Below are positions 1-8,039 of a DNA stretch of 19,651 nt, in pieces. The stretch is from Candidatus Bathyarchaeota archaeon (lineage in GTDB: Archaea > Asgardarchaeota > Lokiarchaeia > Sigyniarchaeales > Sigyniarchaeaceae). Below the pieces are notes generated by a model, which saw only the letters and a list, made by a program, of their open reading frames with translations, was not told the origin of the DNA and ran no database searches. Each line of letters opens with the position of its first letter. Position 1 is the first letter of the stretch. The translations under genes and the position numbers were made by a program. The stretch is from positions 1 to 19,651 of the forward strand of contig WJJB01000325.1 of NCBI GenBank assembly GCA_014729935.1, written 5' to 3'.

Positions 1-27
1 GGGTGATGAATTCATGGGGATCTTGAA

Positions 28-1626
28 TCATACCCCAGGTTCCTGAGTTCTCTCTTTACCTGGTTCTTCTCCACCTGGAGTTGGTTTGATCTCCAATTCG
101 TCAATTCTTCTTTTTATCGATGCATTCGACTTGTCAATAACCTGAAAATAGGATTCCATCGTGGTTTTTAATGCATCCATGGACGCTTTTAGGGGCGCGA
201 TTTCATTCCTTGTGTTTTCATTTACATTCTTGGCGCTTTCGTGTATCCTTTCCTGCATGTTATTTCCAAGAGAGTTGATTTTATCTTGGTACTTGGTATC
301 GAGAATTCTTGGCATGTTTTCGAGCTCTTGATGGAGATCTTGTAATGCTTGCTGCAAGGTAGAGATCTTTGCATCACTTGATCTTCGCTCCTCGATCAAT
401 GTTGCCCTGAGTCCCTTGTTTTCTTGAACGAGCTTGTTGATGATCACCTCGTTATTGGCCACCTGTGCCTTGATGTGATTCACGAGGTCTGCGAAATTAT
501 CGAGCTTGGAGGAGATCATATTTTCTTGAAGCGATGATGTTTCAGAAAGGTGTTCTTGCATGCTCAAGGTGGACGATTCGACTAAATCTTGAAGCTTACC
601 TTCATGCTCATCCAACTGGCTGCGCAAGTCTTTCTTAATCTTGGTGGTATGTTCCTTGATCCAATCGGTAATATCCTTCATCGAATGCTTTAACGTGGAG
701 GCGACGGTGTAAACGCTTCCCAAAGTCAATTTATTCGTGATGACGACCTTTTCTGCAAGATCGATCAACCAGCGATTGAGAGACGTGGTAAGATACGGTA
801 TGAATGCCGAAAACCATTCCTCCATGGCAGGATTGAGATCGTTAACCATTTTTCCAAGAATGGAATCACCAAGAAGTTTCTTCGTGAATTGCTTCGTGCT
901 ATCCAAGATTTTTTCAAAAAAAGCATTGAGATTGATGGGTGGCTCGTGATCAATGGGAGGAACAGCACTTGGAAGCATCAATTGCGTGAATACTGAGGGG
1001 GCTTCTCCGTATTCCATGATGAATGGTTTATCACCTTGTATATTGTCCACCATTTCTACGATACCATAGATTACGGTCATGATATCCTTTGAAAATCGTG
1101 AACGGTCAAATGCCACTTCATGATATCCACTATCCGGGGATGTTTCATCCAAACGAAATATCTTGAAACCAAGGTGCTTGTATGGAACCATCTTCGTGTG
1201 ATCGAACACGATCGCAACACTCTTGGGGTTCGGGCCTTGGAATGAAAGGTGATTCGTGATATCCGTCGAGCTCAAGAAGAGATCTAAGCCAGGATGCGAG
1301 TGATACCATCCCACGATGAATACGTTCTTCATTTCAGGATTTTTCTCCGCCTCCTCGAATAATTTATCATTGAATTCAGCTGCCCGAACATAGGTATCTG
1401 CATCCCACACCACCTCGATATCTTTACCATGTTGGAGTGGCACGACATCAAGAATGTGCAGATCGTTACCTGCCAAGCGGCCCACGAGCCAACCATACAC
1501 TTCGACCCACGAATCCTGCTCCCGGTTATCCGATGCGAACCTGAGAACGTGCAATAATGCTTTCAAGTATGCTTCTGGCTCAAAAATGACCTTTCCCTCT
1601 TGTTGCGGTTCGGGCTGTTGTTGCAT
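28..1626 (-). CDS. Rpn11/CSN5-like JAMM (MPN+) metalloprotease with long C-terminal coiled coil
   Basis: The 532-residue protein starts with an MPN/JAB domain (about residues 12-210) carrying a complete zinc-protease JAMM motif: Glu42, then His109-Ser-His111, Ser119 and Asp122. The stretch VGWYHSHPG followed by LSSTD resembles eukaryotic Rpn11/CSN5 more than short bacterial JAB proteins. These families remove ubiquitin or ubiquitin-like modifiers through isopeptide hydrolysis, so deubiquitinase-like activity is a reasonable inference. A middle region (about 215-325) is helical and of unknown role. Residues about 325-515 are rich in heptad-like Leu/Ile/Met spacing with many charged residues, fitting a long coiled coil, and the tail is Pro/Gly/Glu-rich. 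No signal peptide or clear membrane helix is seen. The ATG is supported by GGTGAT nine bases upstream. The HTH gene lies 109 bases upstream on the same strand. JAMM call firm; substrate unknown. Confidence 0.9.
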   Translation of the reverse strand: MQQQPEPQQEGKVIFEPEAYLKALLHVLRFASDNREQDSWVEVYGWLVGRLAGNDLHILDVVPLQHGKDIEVVWDADTYVRAAEFNDKLFEEAEKNPEMKNVFIVGWYHSHPGLDLFLSSTDITNHLSFQGPNPKSVAIVFDHTKMVPYKHLGFKIFRLDETSPDSGYHEVAFDRSRFSKDIMTVIYGIVEMVDNIQGDKPFIMEYGEAPSVFTQLMLPSAVPPIDHEPPINLNAFFEKILDSTKQFTKKLLGDSILGKMVNDLNPAMEEWFSAFIPYLTTSLNRWLIDLAEKVVITNKLTLGSVYTVASTLKHSMKDITDWIKEHTTKIKKDLRSQLDEHEGKLQDLVESSTLSMQEHLSETSSLQENMISSKLDNFADLVNHIKAQVANNEVIINKLVQENKGLRATLIEERRSSDAKISTLQQALQDLHQELENMPRILDTKYQDKINSLGNNMQERIHESAKNVNENTRNEIAPLKASMDALKTTMESYFQVIDKSNASIKRRIDELEIKPTPGGEEPGKERTQEPGV

Positions 1627-1735
1627 GTTAGGATATCACCAGCACTTTTTGTCAATGAATGTACCTTGATGCGATAACTAATAAAGGTCATTGAACCTTC
1701 ATGACCTTGGCAGGTTAAGCAATCGGATTCCCCGT

Positions 1736-2911
1736 TCAATCAACCATATTCTTCACGCGTTGCCACTGTGTCTCGAGATCAAGTATCCTACCCTTCGACA
1801 TTGATGCCACCCTCCTTCTTGAACCGTCCTTGGTGCACGGGAAGATATTCAATGGATTGGATGGATAGGAAGACGGCATGGAAATCGGTATTTTTTGAAA
1901 AGCAGGAATGATAATGATGCTATCTCGCTCAACCATCTTGCTTCCAACTAACACGTCAACCAGGTTTTGCCTGAACTGGGAAATATTGGAATCAGGAATG
2001 AGTATTTCCAAGACCAAGCATGATCCTGATTTTTTTTTGCCATTATTGTACTTTATTAATCCTTTTCCATGAAAATATGTCACGAACGGAAGGTAATGAA
2101 TGATTGGATCGATGATTTCTCGTTGTGCAGTCGTCACATTCATGAATACGAGAAGGAAGCGAGATAATCCCTTGATTCTTTCTTTTATAAAAATGATTCG
2201 ATTCCAAGTATCAGTTCTCTTTCCTGTACCTGGTAGAATGGGGGTTGATTCAGTGAAGCTGAATTCTCTATGAGCCTTCCATCCATCGAGTTGCTTGTAA
2301 AATCCTTCCTTGTTCAAGACTAAATCCATGTGTTCCTTCCACACGTCCCAATCCACGCGTTCACCAAGATGGATGATAGTGTGGTGATCTGCAGATTGTC
2401 CCATTTTTCGAATTTGGACATCCAAGAACCAATTTGCATGGAACTGGCTTAGCACGTATTTTAAGGGACCAGTATCGGGGTCTCCCCTGGGAAACACGAA
2501 TTCAGCTCCCAAAATGCCCGCACCCTCGAAAAAATCGATCAATCCAACTCGCGTTAGTGCATGTGCACACGAATCACGTTTCTTGGAAACCCCCACTAGA
2601 ATTAAATGTTTTTCAAGGCCGTTCAGATACCACTTGTGCTCCTTCCTTATATTGACGATGTTCTGCAATGATCTTGGCACTTGGGGAGATTCCTTGGTTG
2701 AACAGGAAGAATGATATTCCTGGAGGTCCGTGAAGGAGCGAACGGATACCTGAAATCGATTAAGATACTCGGGATCTTTCTCACTAATGATGTCATGAAC
2801 TTGAGATTCTCCTAAACCTGCCATTCTTGCTAGTGTCCCGATGGTGTATCCAATATCGTGAAGGGTTGAAATTTCCTCCTTGAGATCAATATCGGTTTTC
2901 CTATCCTGCAC
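1736..2911 (-). CDS. Helix-turn-helix domain protein of unknown function
   Basis: About 391 residues. The N-terminal part (roughly residues 10-45) reads as a helix-turn-helix, with the pattern GYTIGTLARMAGL followed by a recognition-like helix, so DNA binding is likely. The remaining 340 residues alternate hydrophobic strands and helices (for example CLVLEILIP and DSIIIIPAF) that I cannot assign to a family; a ligand-sensing or winged-helix/RAM-like arrangement is possible but not shown. No ATG lies near the 5' end. A TTTAAA box at 2934-2943 predicts transcription from about 2912, so the GTG at 2911 (or the TTG at 2917) is the likely leaderless start. It lies upstream of the JAMM gene on the same strand and diverges from the TPR gene across a 215-base gap. 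It may regulate either neighbour; that is inference only. Confidence 0.75.
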   Translation of the reverse strand: MQDRKTDIDLKEEISTLHDIGYTIGTLARMAGLGESQVHDIISEKDPEYLNRFQVSVRSFTDLQEYHSSCSTKESPQVPRSLQNIVNIRKEHKWYLNGLEKHLILVGVSKKRDSCAHALTRVGLIDFFEGAGILGAEFVFPRGDPDTGPLKYVLSQFHANWFLDVQIRKMGQSADHHTIIHLGERVDWDVWKEHMDLVLNKEGFYKQLDGWKAHREFSFTESTPILPGTGKRTDTWNRIIFIKERIKGLSRFLLVFMNVTTAQREIIDPIIHYLPFVTYFHGKGLIKYNNGKKKSGSCLVLEILIPDSNISQFRQNLVDVLVGSKMVERDSIIIIPAFQKIPISMPSSYPSNPLNIFPCTKDGSRRRVASMSKGRILDLETQWQRVKNMVD

Positions 2912-2932
2912 TTGCAATACCTATTCTGCCAG

Positions 2933-2944
2933 ACATTTAAAGAT
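2933..2944 (-). promoter_or_regulatory. TATA box of the HTH gene
   Basis: The minus strand reads TCTTTAAATG here. Its centre is about 27 bases before the GTG at 2911, the spacing expected for an archaeal TATA box and a leaderless transcript. Confidence 0.5.
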
Positions 2945-3071
2945 ACCCAAGTCCTATGCCATTCCATGTTGAAGAAACCAAGGAAAAGCTCGGGGAAAAA
3001 AGGTACCAAGAACCAAGAGCAATGAACGGGCTGCATCTTTTAAATCACTCTAGAACTGTTTTTAATACATG

Positions 3072-3083
3072 GGATATATTAAC
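3072..3083 (+). promoter_or_regulatory. Probable TATA box of the TPR gene
   Basis: GGATATATTAAC at this position would place transcription start near 3104, about 23 bases before the ATG at 3127. A second AT-rich box (CTTTTAAAT, about 3036-3045) is an alternative. No clear SD site precedes the ATG. Confidence 0.35.
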
Positions 3084-3126
3084 TCGTGAAAGGTAACAGC
3101 ATTCCCTGTAAAAATTAGCAGATTTT

Positions 3127-4764
3127 ATGAACATGCAGATTTTAGAAGATATCAAGCCGTTATTCCAACAATTGGAAGAAAGTGAGTATTTCGGAGATGA
3201 AAAGCTCAGAAAATCACTTTCAATCAAGATTTACAGGCACTTGAAAAACGCTGCTGAGGAATTGATGCTAACCACTGATAAGTACATAGATGCGGCAAAT
3301 ATTTTCCTCACCTGCTCCGAATTCATCCAAGAGTATAATTTTTTAGAAGCTGTCATAGTTCTTGAAAAGGCTATAGAAATGCTCAAGATAACTGCAGGCA
3401 GAGCGCGCGAATCGGGAGATTATAAGCTTGCAGGCAGCATTTACAAGATGATTGCAGATATTTTCAGGGAGAAATTTAATGACATGCTCACGGCAGTTAA
3501 ATACTTCAAGCGGAGTAAAGCATCCTCCATTCTTTATTTAGAAACAAGCAAGAAAAAGGGTTATTCCAATATTTACACCCAATATTATAATCTCGCAGAA
3601 CTTTCTTACCACGCGTGTCAATGGGATGACGTGGACAAGTATTGCCACTTAACCATGCAAGAGGCAGAAGGAGAAAAGAAGTATTTCATGATCGCCATGG
3701 CATACAAGCTCTTGCTTCAAGCATACGCCAGGAAGAATGACAGGAAAAGCATCATCGAAACGTTCCTAGAAGCAAGAAAATTTTTCATGGAGGTTCTTGA
3801 AGGATTAACGATAAGTTCGAAGATTCGGAATTACATGGAAATTGCAGACGTGTACCATGTATTCGCGAGTTTCTATGATATTATGAGGGATCTAGAAGGC
3901 TTCAATAACATTTCACTCAAGGAAGCCTATTGTTACATGAACGTTGCCAACCAATACGAGCACGTGGATGACTTACTCACCAGTGCAATCTATTTCCATG
4001 GCGCGGGATTGGTGTTCAAGAGAATTGAGAAAATTAAGGATGCCCTTGATGCATTCCTGACTGCGGCAGATAAATTCGAGCTCATGGAAATATTTGATTC
4101 AAGCGCGGATAATTACATACAAGCAGGCGATTGCTTTGAACTGGAGGGAAATTACCACGAATCCATTAAGATGAATATCAAGGCAGCGAGAATGTACCAG
4201 GAGTCGGGATTTCTTGAATTAGGGATACAAACCTTATATAAAACTCTTAACTTGGTGGAAATGGTTGACACAGAATACGAAACCATTGAATCCCTGCGGG
4301 AGACCATCCTCACGTTATTGATGGAACTAATTGAGGAACACGTGCAATCGATGGAAGGGAGGGAAGGTGCCTATCCATTGGTGGAAATCGCATTCCTCCT
4401 TTTCAAGGAACAAGGCTTCCAGTATTGTCATCCATTCTTGAAACAAGCCTTGGATACATTCAAGGCGAATCTTTCGCTCGATCCAGACATCAATATTGCC
4501 AATTGCAGCGATCTTGCAGCGATCATCATCATTTCGATTATCTTGGAACGAGTGGGTGATATGAAAAAGTACCTTTCCCTGCTTCAACAGGAGTGTCAGA
4601 AAATGCCAGCAGGAAGGAAATATCACGCGTTTATTCACATGATTAACCATGCATGGAATCAAGGCAAGGAAATTCCCGCCGAAATCCAGAAATCAAGATT
4701 GATTTTCAATATTCCTGTTTTGAAATGGTTGACGTTAATATTGATCCACAGAATGAATAGTTGA
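3127..4764 (+). CDS. Alpha-SNAP-like TPR solenoid protein
   Basis: The 545-residue protein is almost entirely alpha-helical, with repeating helix pairs that fit tetratricopeptide repeats. Recognisable units include SIYKMIADIFREKFND, YYNLAELSYHACQWDDV, IYFHGAGLVFKRIEKIKDAL and NYIQAGDCFELEGNYHESI, spread over about residues 40-390. The spacing and the 'Ala-Ala-x-x-Tyr/Phe' style of the repeats recall alpha-SNAP, the adaptor that brings NSF to SNARE complexes, though this protein is almost twice the usual length of about 295 residues. The last 150 residues are also helical but show no clear repeat. There is no signal peptide or membrane segment. It is the first gene of a plus-strand run with the zinc-ribbon/Roadblock protein 110 bases downstream. 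TPR call is firm; SNAP relationship is tentative and generic scaffold function remains possible. Confidence 0.85.
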   Translation: MNMQILEDIKPLFQQLEESEYFGDEKLRKSLSIKIYRHLKNAAEELMLTTDKYIDAANIFLTCSEFIQEYNFLEAVIVLEKAIEMLKITAGRARESGDYKLAGSIYKMIADIFREKFNDMLTAVKYFKRSKASSILYLETSKKKGYSNIYTQYYNLAELSYHACQWDDVDKYCHLTMQEAEGEKKYFMIAMAYKLLLQAYARKNDRKSIIETFLEARKFFMEVLEGLTISSKIRNYMEIADVYHVFASFYDIMRDLEGFNNISLKEAYCYMNVANQYEHVDDLLTSAIYFHGAGLVFKRIEKIKDALDAFLTAADKFELMEIFDSSADNYIQAGDCFELEGNYHESIKMNIKAARMYQESGFLELGIQTLYKTLNLVEMVDTEYETIESLRETILTLLMELIEEHVQSMEGREGAYPLVEIAFLLFKEQGFQYCHPFLKQALDTFKANLSLDPDINIANCSDLAAIIIISIILERVGDMKKYLSLLQQECQKMPAGRKYHAFIHMINHAWNQGKEIPAEIQKSRLIFNIPVLKWLTLILIHRMNS

Positions 4765-4785
4765 CTTCGCACCCAAAGCACGCAA

Positions 4786-4803
4786 CCATTTAAGCCTTAA
4801 ATC
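4786..4803 (+). promoter_or_regulatory. TATA region of the Roadblock gene
   Basis: Two overlapping AT boxes, ATTTAAG and CTTAAATC, lie just after the TPR gene. They predict transcription from about 4818-4826, so a start at the TTG of 4815 is unlikely and an ATG at 4842 or 4875 is favoured. Confidence 0.4.
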
Positions 4804-4874
4804 TCTTACTTGCATTGAAGAAACAAGCAACCAGACATTGCATGCATTCTTTTCCAAACGGGGATTCCCATCAC

Positions 4875-6140
4875 ATGTCCATAATCATCTGTCCCTCTTG
4901 CGGTAATCAATTCCAGCAGGCCAAGCGTAGGCAAGGAACCATCAAATGCCCCAGGTGCGGGTTCCCCATTCCCGTGATCACTCGCCCAGTTTCCAAGCCA
5001 TCAAGCCATGAAAGACAAGGATCCCGGGGGGATGAACACCAATCACGCCCTAAACCTATTCCATTTCAGGAAGCGACCAGTCCATCGGTACTAGACGAAT
5101 TCACGGATCAACCATCACCCTTCGGGCCATCAAGCACCAGGGAGAAGGACAGAGATTCTCTGGGAAAAAACGCAGGTGCAGGAGGAATTTCCCGAAGCAA
5201 TAAGGAACCAGCCCTTATTCCAATAACGGATGTGGAAATATCTGCACCACGCATGCAAAAGACGATCGAACAAAAAAAGCGCACCCCGTCTCCCGCACGT
5301 GAATCAACCGCATCCGAGAAGCGCAATAAAGGAAGCCAACGCGTGCCATCAACCCCCCCAACAGGTTCTGAAATCAAGATGGTTCCAATTTCGAGGCCGC
5401 CCAAGAAAGATGGATCCCATCTTTCAAATATCAGCGATCTCGTGCATAAGCAGAGAAAAGAAAGCAAGGATAGTAGCAAGGGCAGGAAAACGGGCATCTC
5501 TTCCATCTCCGTCCCAGAAAATGAAATGTTTTCCGTGGGGGTGGCAAGTACAACGATTGGGAAAGAAACATCCAAGCGCAGGCAGGTAGACCAAGCATCC
5601 ACCAAGAAGCAATCGACAATTTCTGATCTTGGACCTAGAACCGCGAGGGATCTCGAGAGCACCATGAAAACCGAGATTGAATTATTCCGAAAGCAGGCTA
5701 AAAGGGATGGCATGCAAAGACCCAAGAACAAACCCCAAGAAACGCAAGAATTAAAGAAAGTCTCGGTTACAGACGAACCCGAGAGTCTTAATGAAATCTT
5801 GAAAGATCTCGTGAAGATAGACCAGTTCATAAAAGCCTCTGCCTTGGTGAAGAGGGATGGTACCATTCTTGCCTCTGCCATATCATCACAAGTATCAGAT
5901 TCATTGATTGCCGTGATTGCCACGACTGTTTCCAACATCGCGAAGGATATTGTGTTTGCCACCGAATCGGGGGAGTTGAAATATATCACCATATCAGGCT
6001 CCAAGGGTATCGTGCACCTCGTGCCAATTATCGCCGAAATTTTCTTGGTTATTCTTACCAGCGCAGGAAGCAAACGTGGTGTAGTTGAAGTTATGGCTCG
6101 TCACGTGGAGAAAAAAACGAAGAAATACCTGAATATCTAA
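4875..6140 (+). CDS. Zinc ribbon - disordered linker - Roadblock/LC7 protein
   Basis: From the ATG at 4875 the product is 421 residues. It opens with a zinc ribbon, Cys6-x2-Cys9 and Cys25-x2-Cys28, then runs through about 270 residues rich in Ser, Lys, Arg, Pro and Gln with almost no hydrophobic clusters, which should be disordered. The last ~115 residues (about 303-415) form a Roadblock/LC7 domain: an N-terminal helix, the strand-turn VKRDGTILAS, a central helix and the strands KYITISG and LVPII. Roadblock proteins form dimers that regulate small GTPases or act as platforms (MglB, LAMTOR), and they are numerous in Asgard archaea. I chose 4875 because the ribbon starts there and the promoter lies near 4790; an ATG at 4842 would add 11 residues. 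EndoQ follows after 24 bases, suggesting co-transcription. Domain calls are good; the partner GTPase is unknown. Confidence 0.85.
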   Translation: MSIIICPSCGNQFQQAKRRQGTIKCPRCGFPIPVITRPVSKPSSHERQGSRGDEHQSRPKPIPFQEATSPSVLDEFTDQPSPFGPSSTREKDRDSLGKNAGAGGISRSNKEPALIPITDVEISAPRMQKTIEQKKRTPSPARESTASEKRNKGSQRVPSTPPTGSEIKMVPISRPPKKDGSHLSNISDLVHKQRKESKDSSKGRKTGISSISVPENEMFSVGVASTTIGKETSKRRQVDQASTKKQSTISDLGPRTARDLESTMKTEIELFRKQAKRDGMQRPKNKPQETQELKKVSVTDEPESLNEILKDLVKIDQFIKASALVKRDGTILASAISSQVSDSLIAVIATTVSNIAKDIVFATESGELKYITISGSKGIVHLVPIIAEIFLVILTSAGSKRGVVEVMARHVEKKTKKYLNI

Positions 6141-6164
6141 TTATGCGTGGGCGATGTACCAGAA

Positions 6165-7499
6165 ATGCAGGAATATAATGCTGATTTCCACCTGCACGGC
6201 CCTCACTCCATAGGCGTTTCGAAGGACATGGATTTGCCCCACATGGTGCACGGTGCGAAACAAAAGGGATTGGATCTGGTGGCAACAGGGGATTGCCTAC
6301 ACCCCACTTGGTTGAAGCACCTGAAAGATAACTTGGAGCAAGACCATGGTTGCTTGAGATATAAGGACACTTGTTTCATCCTTCAAACCGAGGTGGAATG
6401 CGAGGAATCCGTGCACCATGTCATCCTGTTGCCAGATTACCAAGCCATAGATGAGCTGGTTGCAGCATTCAAGCCCTTTTCCAAGAATATAGAGCACGAG
6501 TGGGGCGGTAGACCAAGAGTCAACCTTTCCCCCCCGGCTATCGTGGAATGCGTGATGTCTGTTGGCGGTTTGATAGGCCCTGCCCATGCATTCACTCCTT
6601 TCAAATCGATATTTCGACAAGGAAAGTTCGATTCCTTGGAAGATGCTTACGAGGAAGAAGCAAAGCATGTTCATTTTATCGAACTGGGTCTATCCGCTAA
6701 CTCGGAATACGCGGATCGAATATCTGGATTGCATGGGTTAACGTTCATGTCCAATTCTGACGCCCATTCTCCAACACCACAATCCCTTGGGAGGGAATTC
6801 AATACACTCGTTTCTGAGGGATGTAACTTTGATGAAGTGCATCTTGCCATCATGCGTAAAGATGGACGACGATTCACCCGGAATGTTGGCATGTCCCCCA
6901 AGCTGGGAAAATATAACACCCTTTTCTGCCATTCTTGCAGGAGAAGAATTATCATCAGGCGATCTGAAAATTCACTACCAATCATGGACAAAATCAAGAT
7001 ATCGGACGATTTAATCCTTCACCCGGTGAACTCGAAAAAGGAATACAAGCAATATCTCAAGTCTGTGGATGCAAAGAGAATTAAATGTCCCGCTTGCCAG
7101 CTTGAAGGGAAGAAATCACGCATCAAACTTGGTGTCTCCGAGCGGGTTGCGTTACTGGCAGATCAACTTCCGGGAACTCACCCAGAGCACCGACCTCCGT
7201 ACATCAATGCCATCCCGCTTCCAGAAATCATCCGGGTTTCAATGGGTATCAAATCAAAAAGCTCCAAAACACTACAAAAGGCATATAATGCTTGCATCTC
7301 CACCTATGGCCCAGAAATTTACATTTTATTAACCATGGATATGGAGGATATGCGGAAATCCCATTTCCAAGACCAGTTTCCTCGGTACCCCCAATTATTT
7401 CAAAATATTGCAGGTATCATTGAATCCTTCAGGCGGGATGAGATTCAATTCAAACCTGGTGGGGGAGGGACTTATGGTGAATTGGTTTTTAATACATGA
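6165..7499 (+). CDS. endoQ: Endonuclease Q-like (EndoQ/TIGR00375) PHP-domain DNA repair nuclease
   Basis: The 444-residue product matches the EndoQ architecture. The PHP fold comes first: ADFHLH at residues 6-11, ATGDCLHPTW at about 40-49, Glu76 with a downstream HH pair, GPAHAFTP around 138-145, and SNSDAHSP around 196-203, together the expected metal-binding residues. A zinc finger follows with CHSC (about 255-258) and CPAC (about 308-311), then the family signature LGVSERVALLADQ and a helical C-terminal domain. Known EndoQ enzymes cut DNA 5' to deaminated bases (deoxyuridine, deoxyinosine) and abasic sites. About 50 residues separate the two CxxC pairs, which looks longer than in the family. 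I chose the ATG at 6165, preceded by GGGCGATG; a GTG at 6147 would add six residues. The gene starts 24 bases after the Roadblock gene. Family call is strong, exact activity inferred. Confidence 0.88.
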   Translation: MQEYNADFHLHGPHSIGVSKDMDLPHMVHGAKQKGLDLVATGDCLHPTWLKHLKDNLEQDHGCLRYKDTCFILQTEVECEESVHHVILLPDYQAIDELVAAFKPFSKNIEHEWGGRPRVNLSPPAIVECVMSVGGLIGPAHAFTPFKSIFRQGKFDSLEDAYEEEAKHVHFIELGLSANSEYADRISGLHGLTFMSNSDAHSPTPQSLGREFNTLVSEGCNFDEVHLAIMRKDGRRFTRNVGMSPKLGKYNTLFCHSCRRRIIIRRSENSLPIMDKIKISDDLILHPVNSKKEYKQYLKSVDAKRIKCPACQLEGKKSRIKLGVSERVALLADQLPGTHPEHRPPYINAIPLPEIIRVSMGIKSKSSKTLQKAYNACISTYGPEIYILLTMDMEDMRKSHFQDQFPRYPQLFQNIAGIIESFRRDEIQFKPGGGGTYGELVFNT

Positions 7500-7507
7500 C
7501 ATGTCAT
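7496..7507. repeat. Perfect 12-base palindrome ATGACATGTCAT
   Basis: The palindrome overlaps the stop codon of the EndoQ gene and sits just before a T8 tract and TTTAAAC box in front of the next gene. The location suits an operator for a dimeric regulator, but no second copy was noticed in the window. Confidence 0.4.
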
Positions 7508-7510
7508 AAG

Positions 7511-7523
7511 GTTTTTTTTAAAC
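7511..7523 (+). terminator. T8 tract after EndoQ, overlapping a TTTAAA promoter-like box
   Basis: Eight consecutive T residues follow the EndoQ stop by about 12 bases, a form typical of archaeal oligo-T termination. The same stretch ends in TTTAAAC, which could serve as a TATA box for the following gene. If so, the transcript would begin near 7546, after the SD site of that gene, so read-through or an upstream promoter fits the SD better. Confidence 0.4.
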
Positions 7524-7535
7524 AAGATTGAATTG

Positions 7536-7543
7536 AGAGGTGA
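7536..7543 (+). promoter_or_regulatory. Strong Shine-Dalgarno site AGAGGTGA
   Basis: This near-perfect match to the complement of the archaeal 16S 3' end lies six bases before the ATG at 7550 and fixes that start. Confidence 0.6.
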
Positions 7544-7549
7544 AAGAAC

Positions 7550-8038
7550 ATGAGCTATTTCATGAATTCCCACTCTGATTACTTGCGTAACATCACCTTG
7601 TCGAACGTGCCTGAGTACTTTACCAAGCTGGATGAGAGCGGAGACTCCAAATCGGGACAGGTGTCATTCCACACGGTGAAGCTCGATGATGCATACGGAG
7701 ATATCGCCCAGTTTGAAGTAAGTTGGTCCGAGGTAAAGCCAATCAGGTTTCACGTGGGGAAACAAAGTGTTAAACTGATGAACGAATATATTAACATCGG
7801 TGTGGGTTTTTCCAAGAGGGAACTAATAAAGATCAACGGTCACGATGCATATATCATGTTCGGAGCACGCAGGGAGGCAAAGCACGGGAGCCTGTATATT
7901 ACCAGGTACGTGATAGCTACATTTTGTTGTGACGTGACGAAACGCCAATTCCGCCTTCGGATGAATGTATTTAAGGAAAATTATGATAAAATGGAAGATC
8001 ACATCTTGGAGATATTCAAGGGATTGCTGTGTCATTAA
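7550..8038 (+). CDS. Small conserved-looking protein of unknown function, coupled to a Trm9-like methyltransferase
   Basis: The 162-residue protein has no signal peptide or membrane helix. It shows alternating strands (VSFHTVKLDD, AQFEVSWSEV, HDAYIMFGARR, RYVIATFCCDV, RQFRLRMNVF) and ends in an amphipathic helix. The strand order and the 'domain ends with a helix after a strand that reports on a cell or complex surface' layout loosely recall the Mog1/PsbP fold, but I do not recognise the family. The ATG is strongly supported by AGAGGTGA seven bases upstream. The stop codon is one base before the ATG of the methyltransferase gene, so the two are almost certainly translated from one message and may act together. 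Function unknown. Confidence 0.75.
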   Translation: MSYFMNSHSDYLRNITLSNVPEYFTKLDESGDSKSGQVSFHTVKLDDAYGDIAQFEVSWSEVKPIRFHVGKQSVKLMNEYINIGVGFSKRELIKINGHDAYIMFGARREAKHGSLYITRYVIATFCCDVTKRQFRLRMNVFKENYDKMEDHILEIFKGLLCH

Positions 8039-8039
8039 G

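Noticed and set aside
4815..4874. TTG start for the Roadblock protein, adding 20 residues
   Set aside because: The TTG lies at or before the transcription start predicted from the TATA region at 4786-4803, and the zinc ribbon begins cleanly at the ATG of 4875.
5108..6073. A 321-codon open frame on the minus strand
   Set aside because: It lies wholly antisense to the Roadblock gene, whose zinc-ribbon and Roadblock domains are recognisable. The antisense product is Ser/Leu-rich without a known domain, as expected from the mirror of a Lys/Ser-rich disordered region.
7965..8039. Upstream extension of the methyltransferase to an earlier ATG
   Set aside because: The extension would overlap the preceding gene in another frame and adds residues unlike the Trm9 N terminus; the ATG at 8040 is one base past the previous stop.
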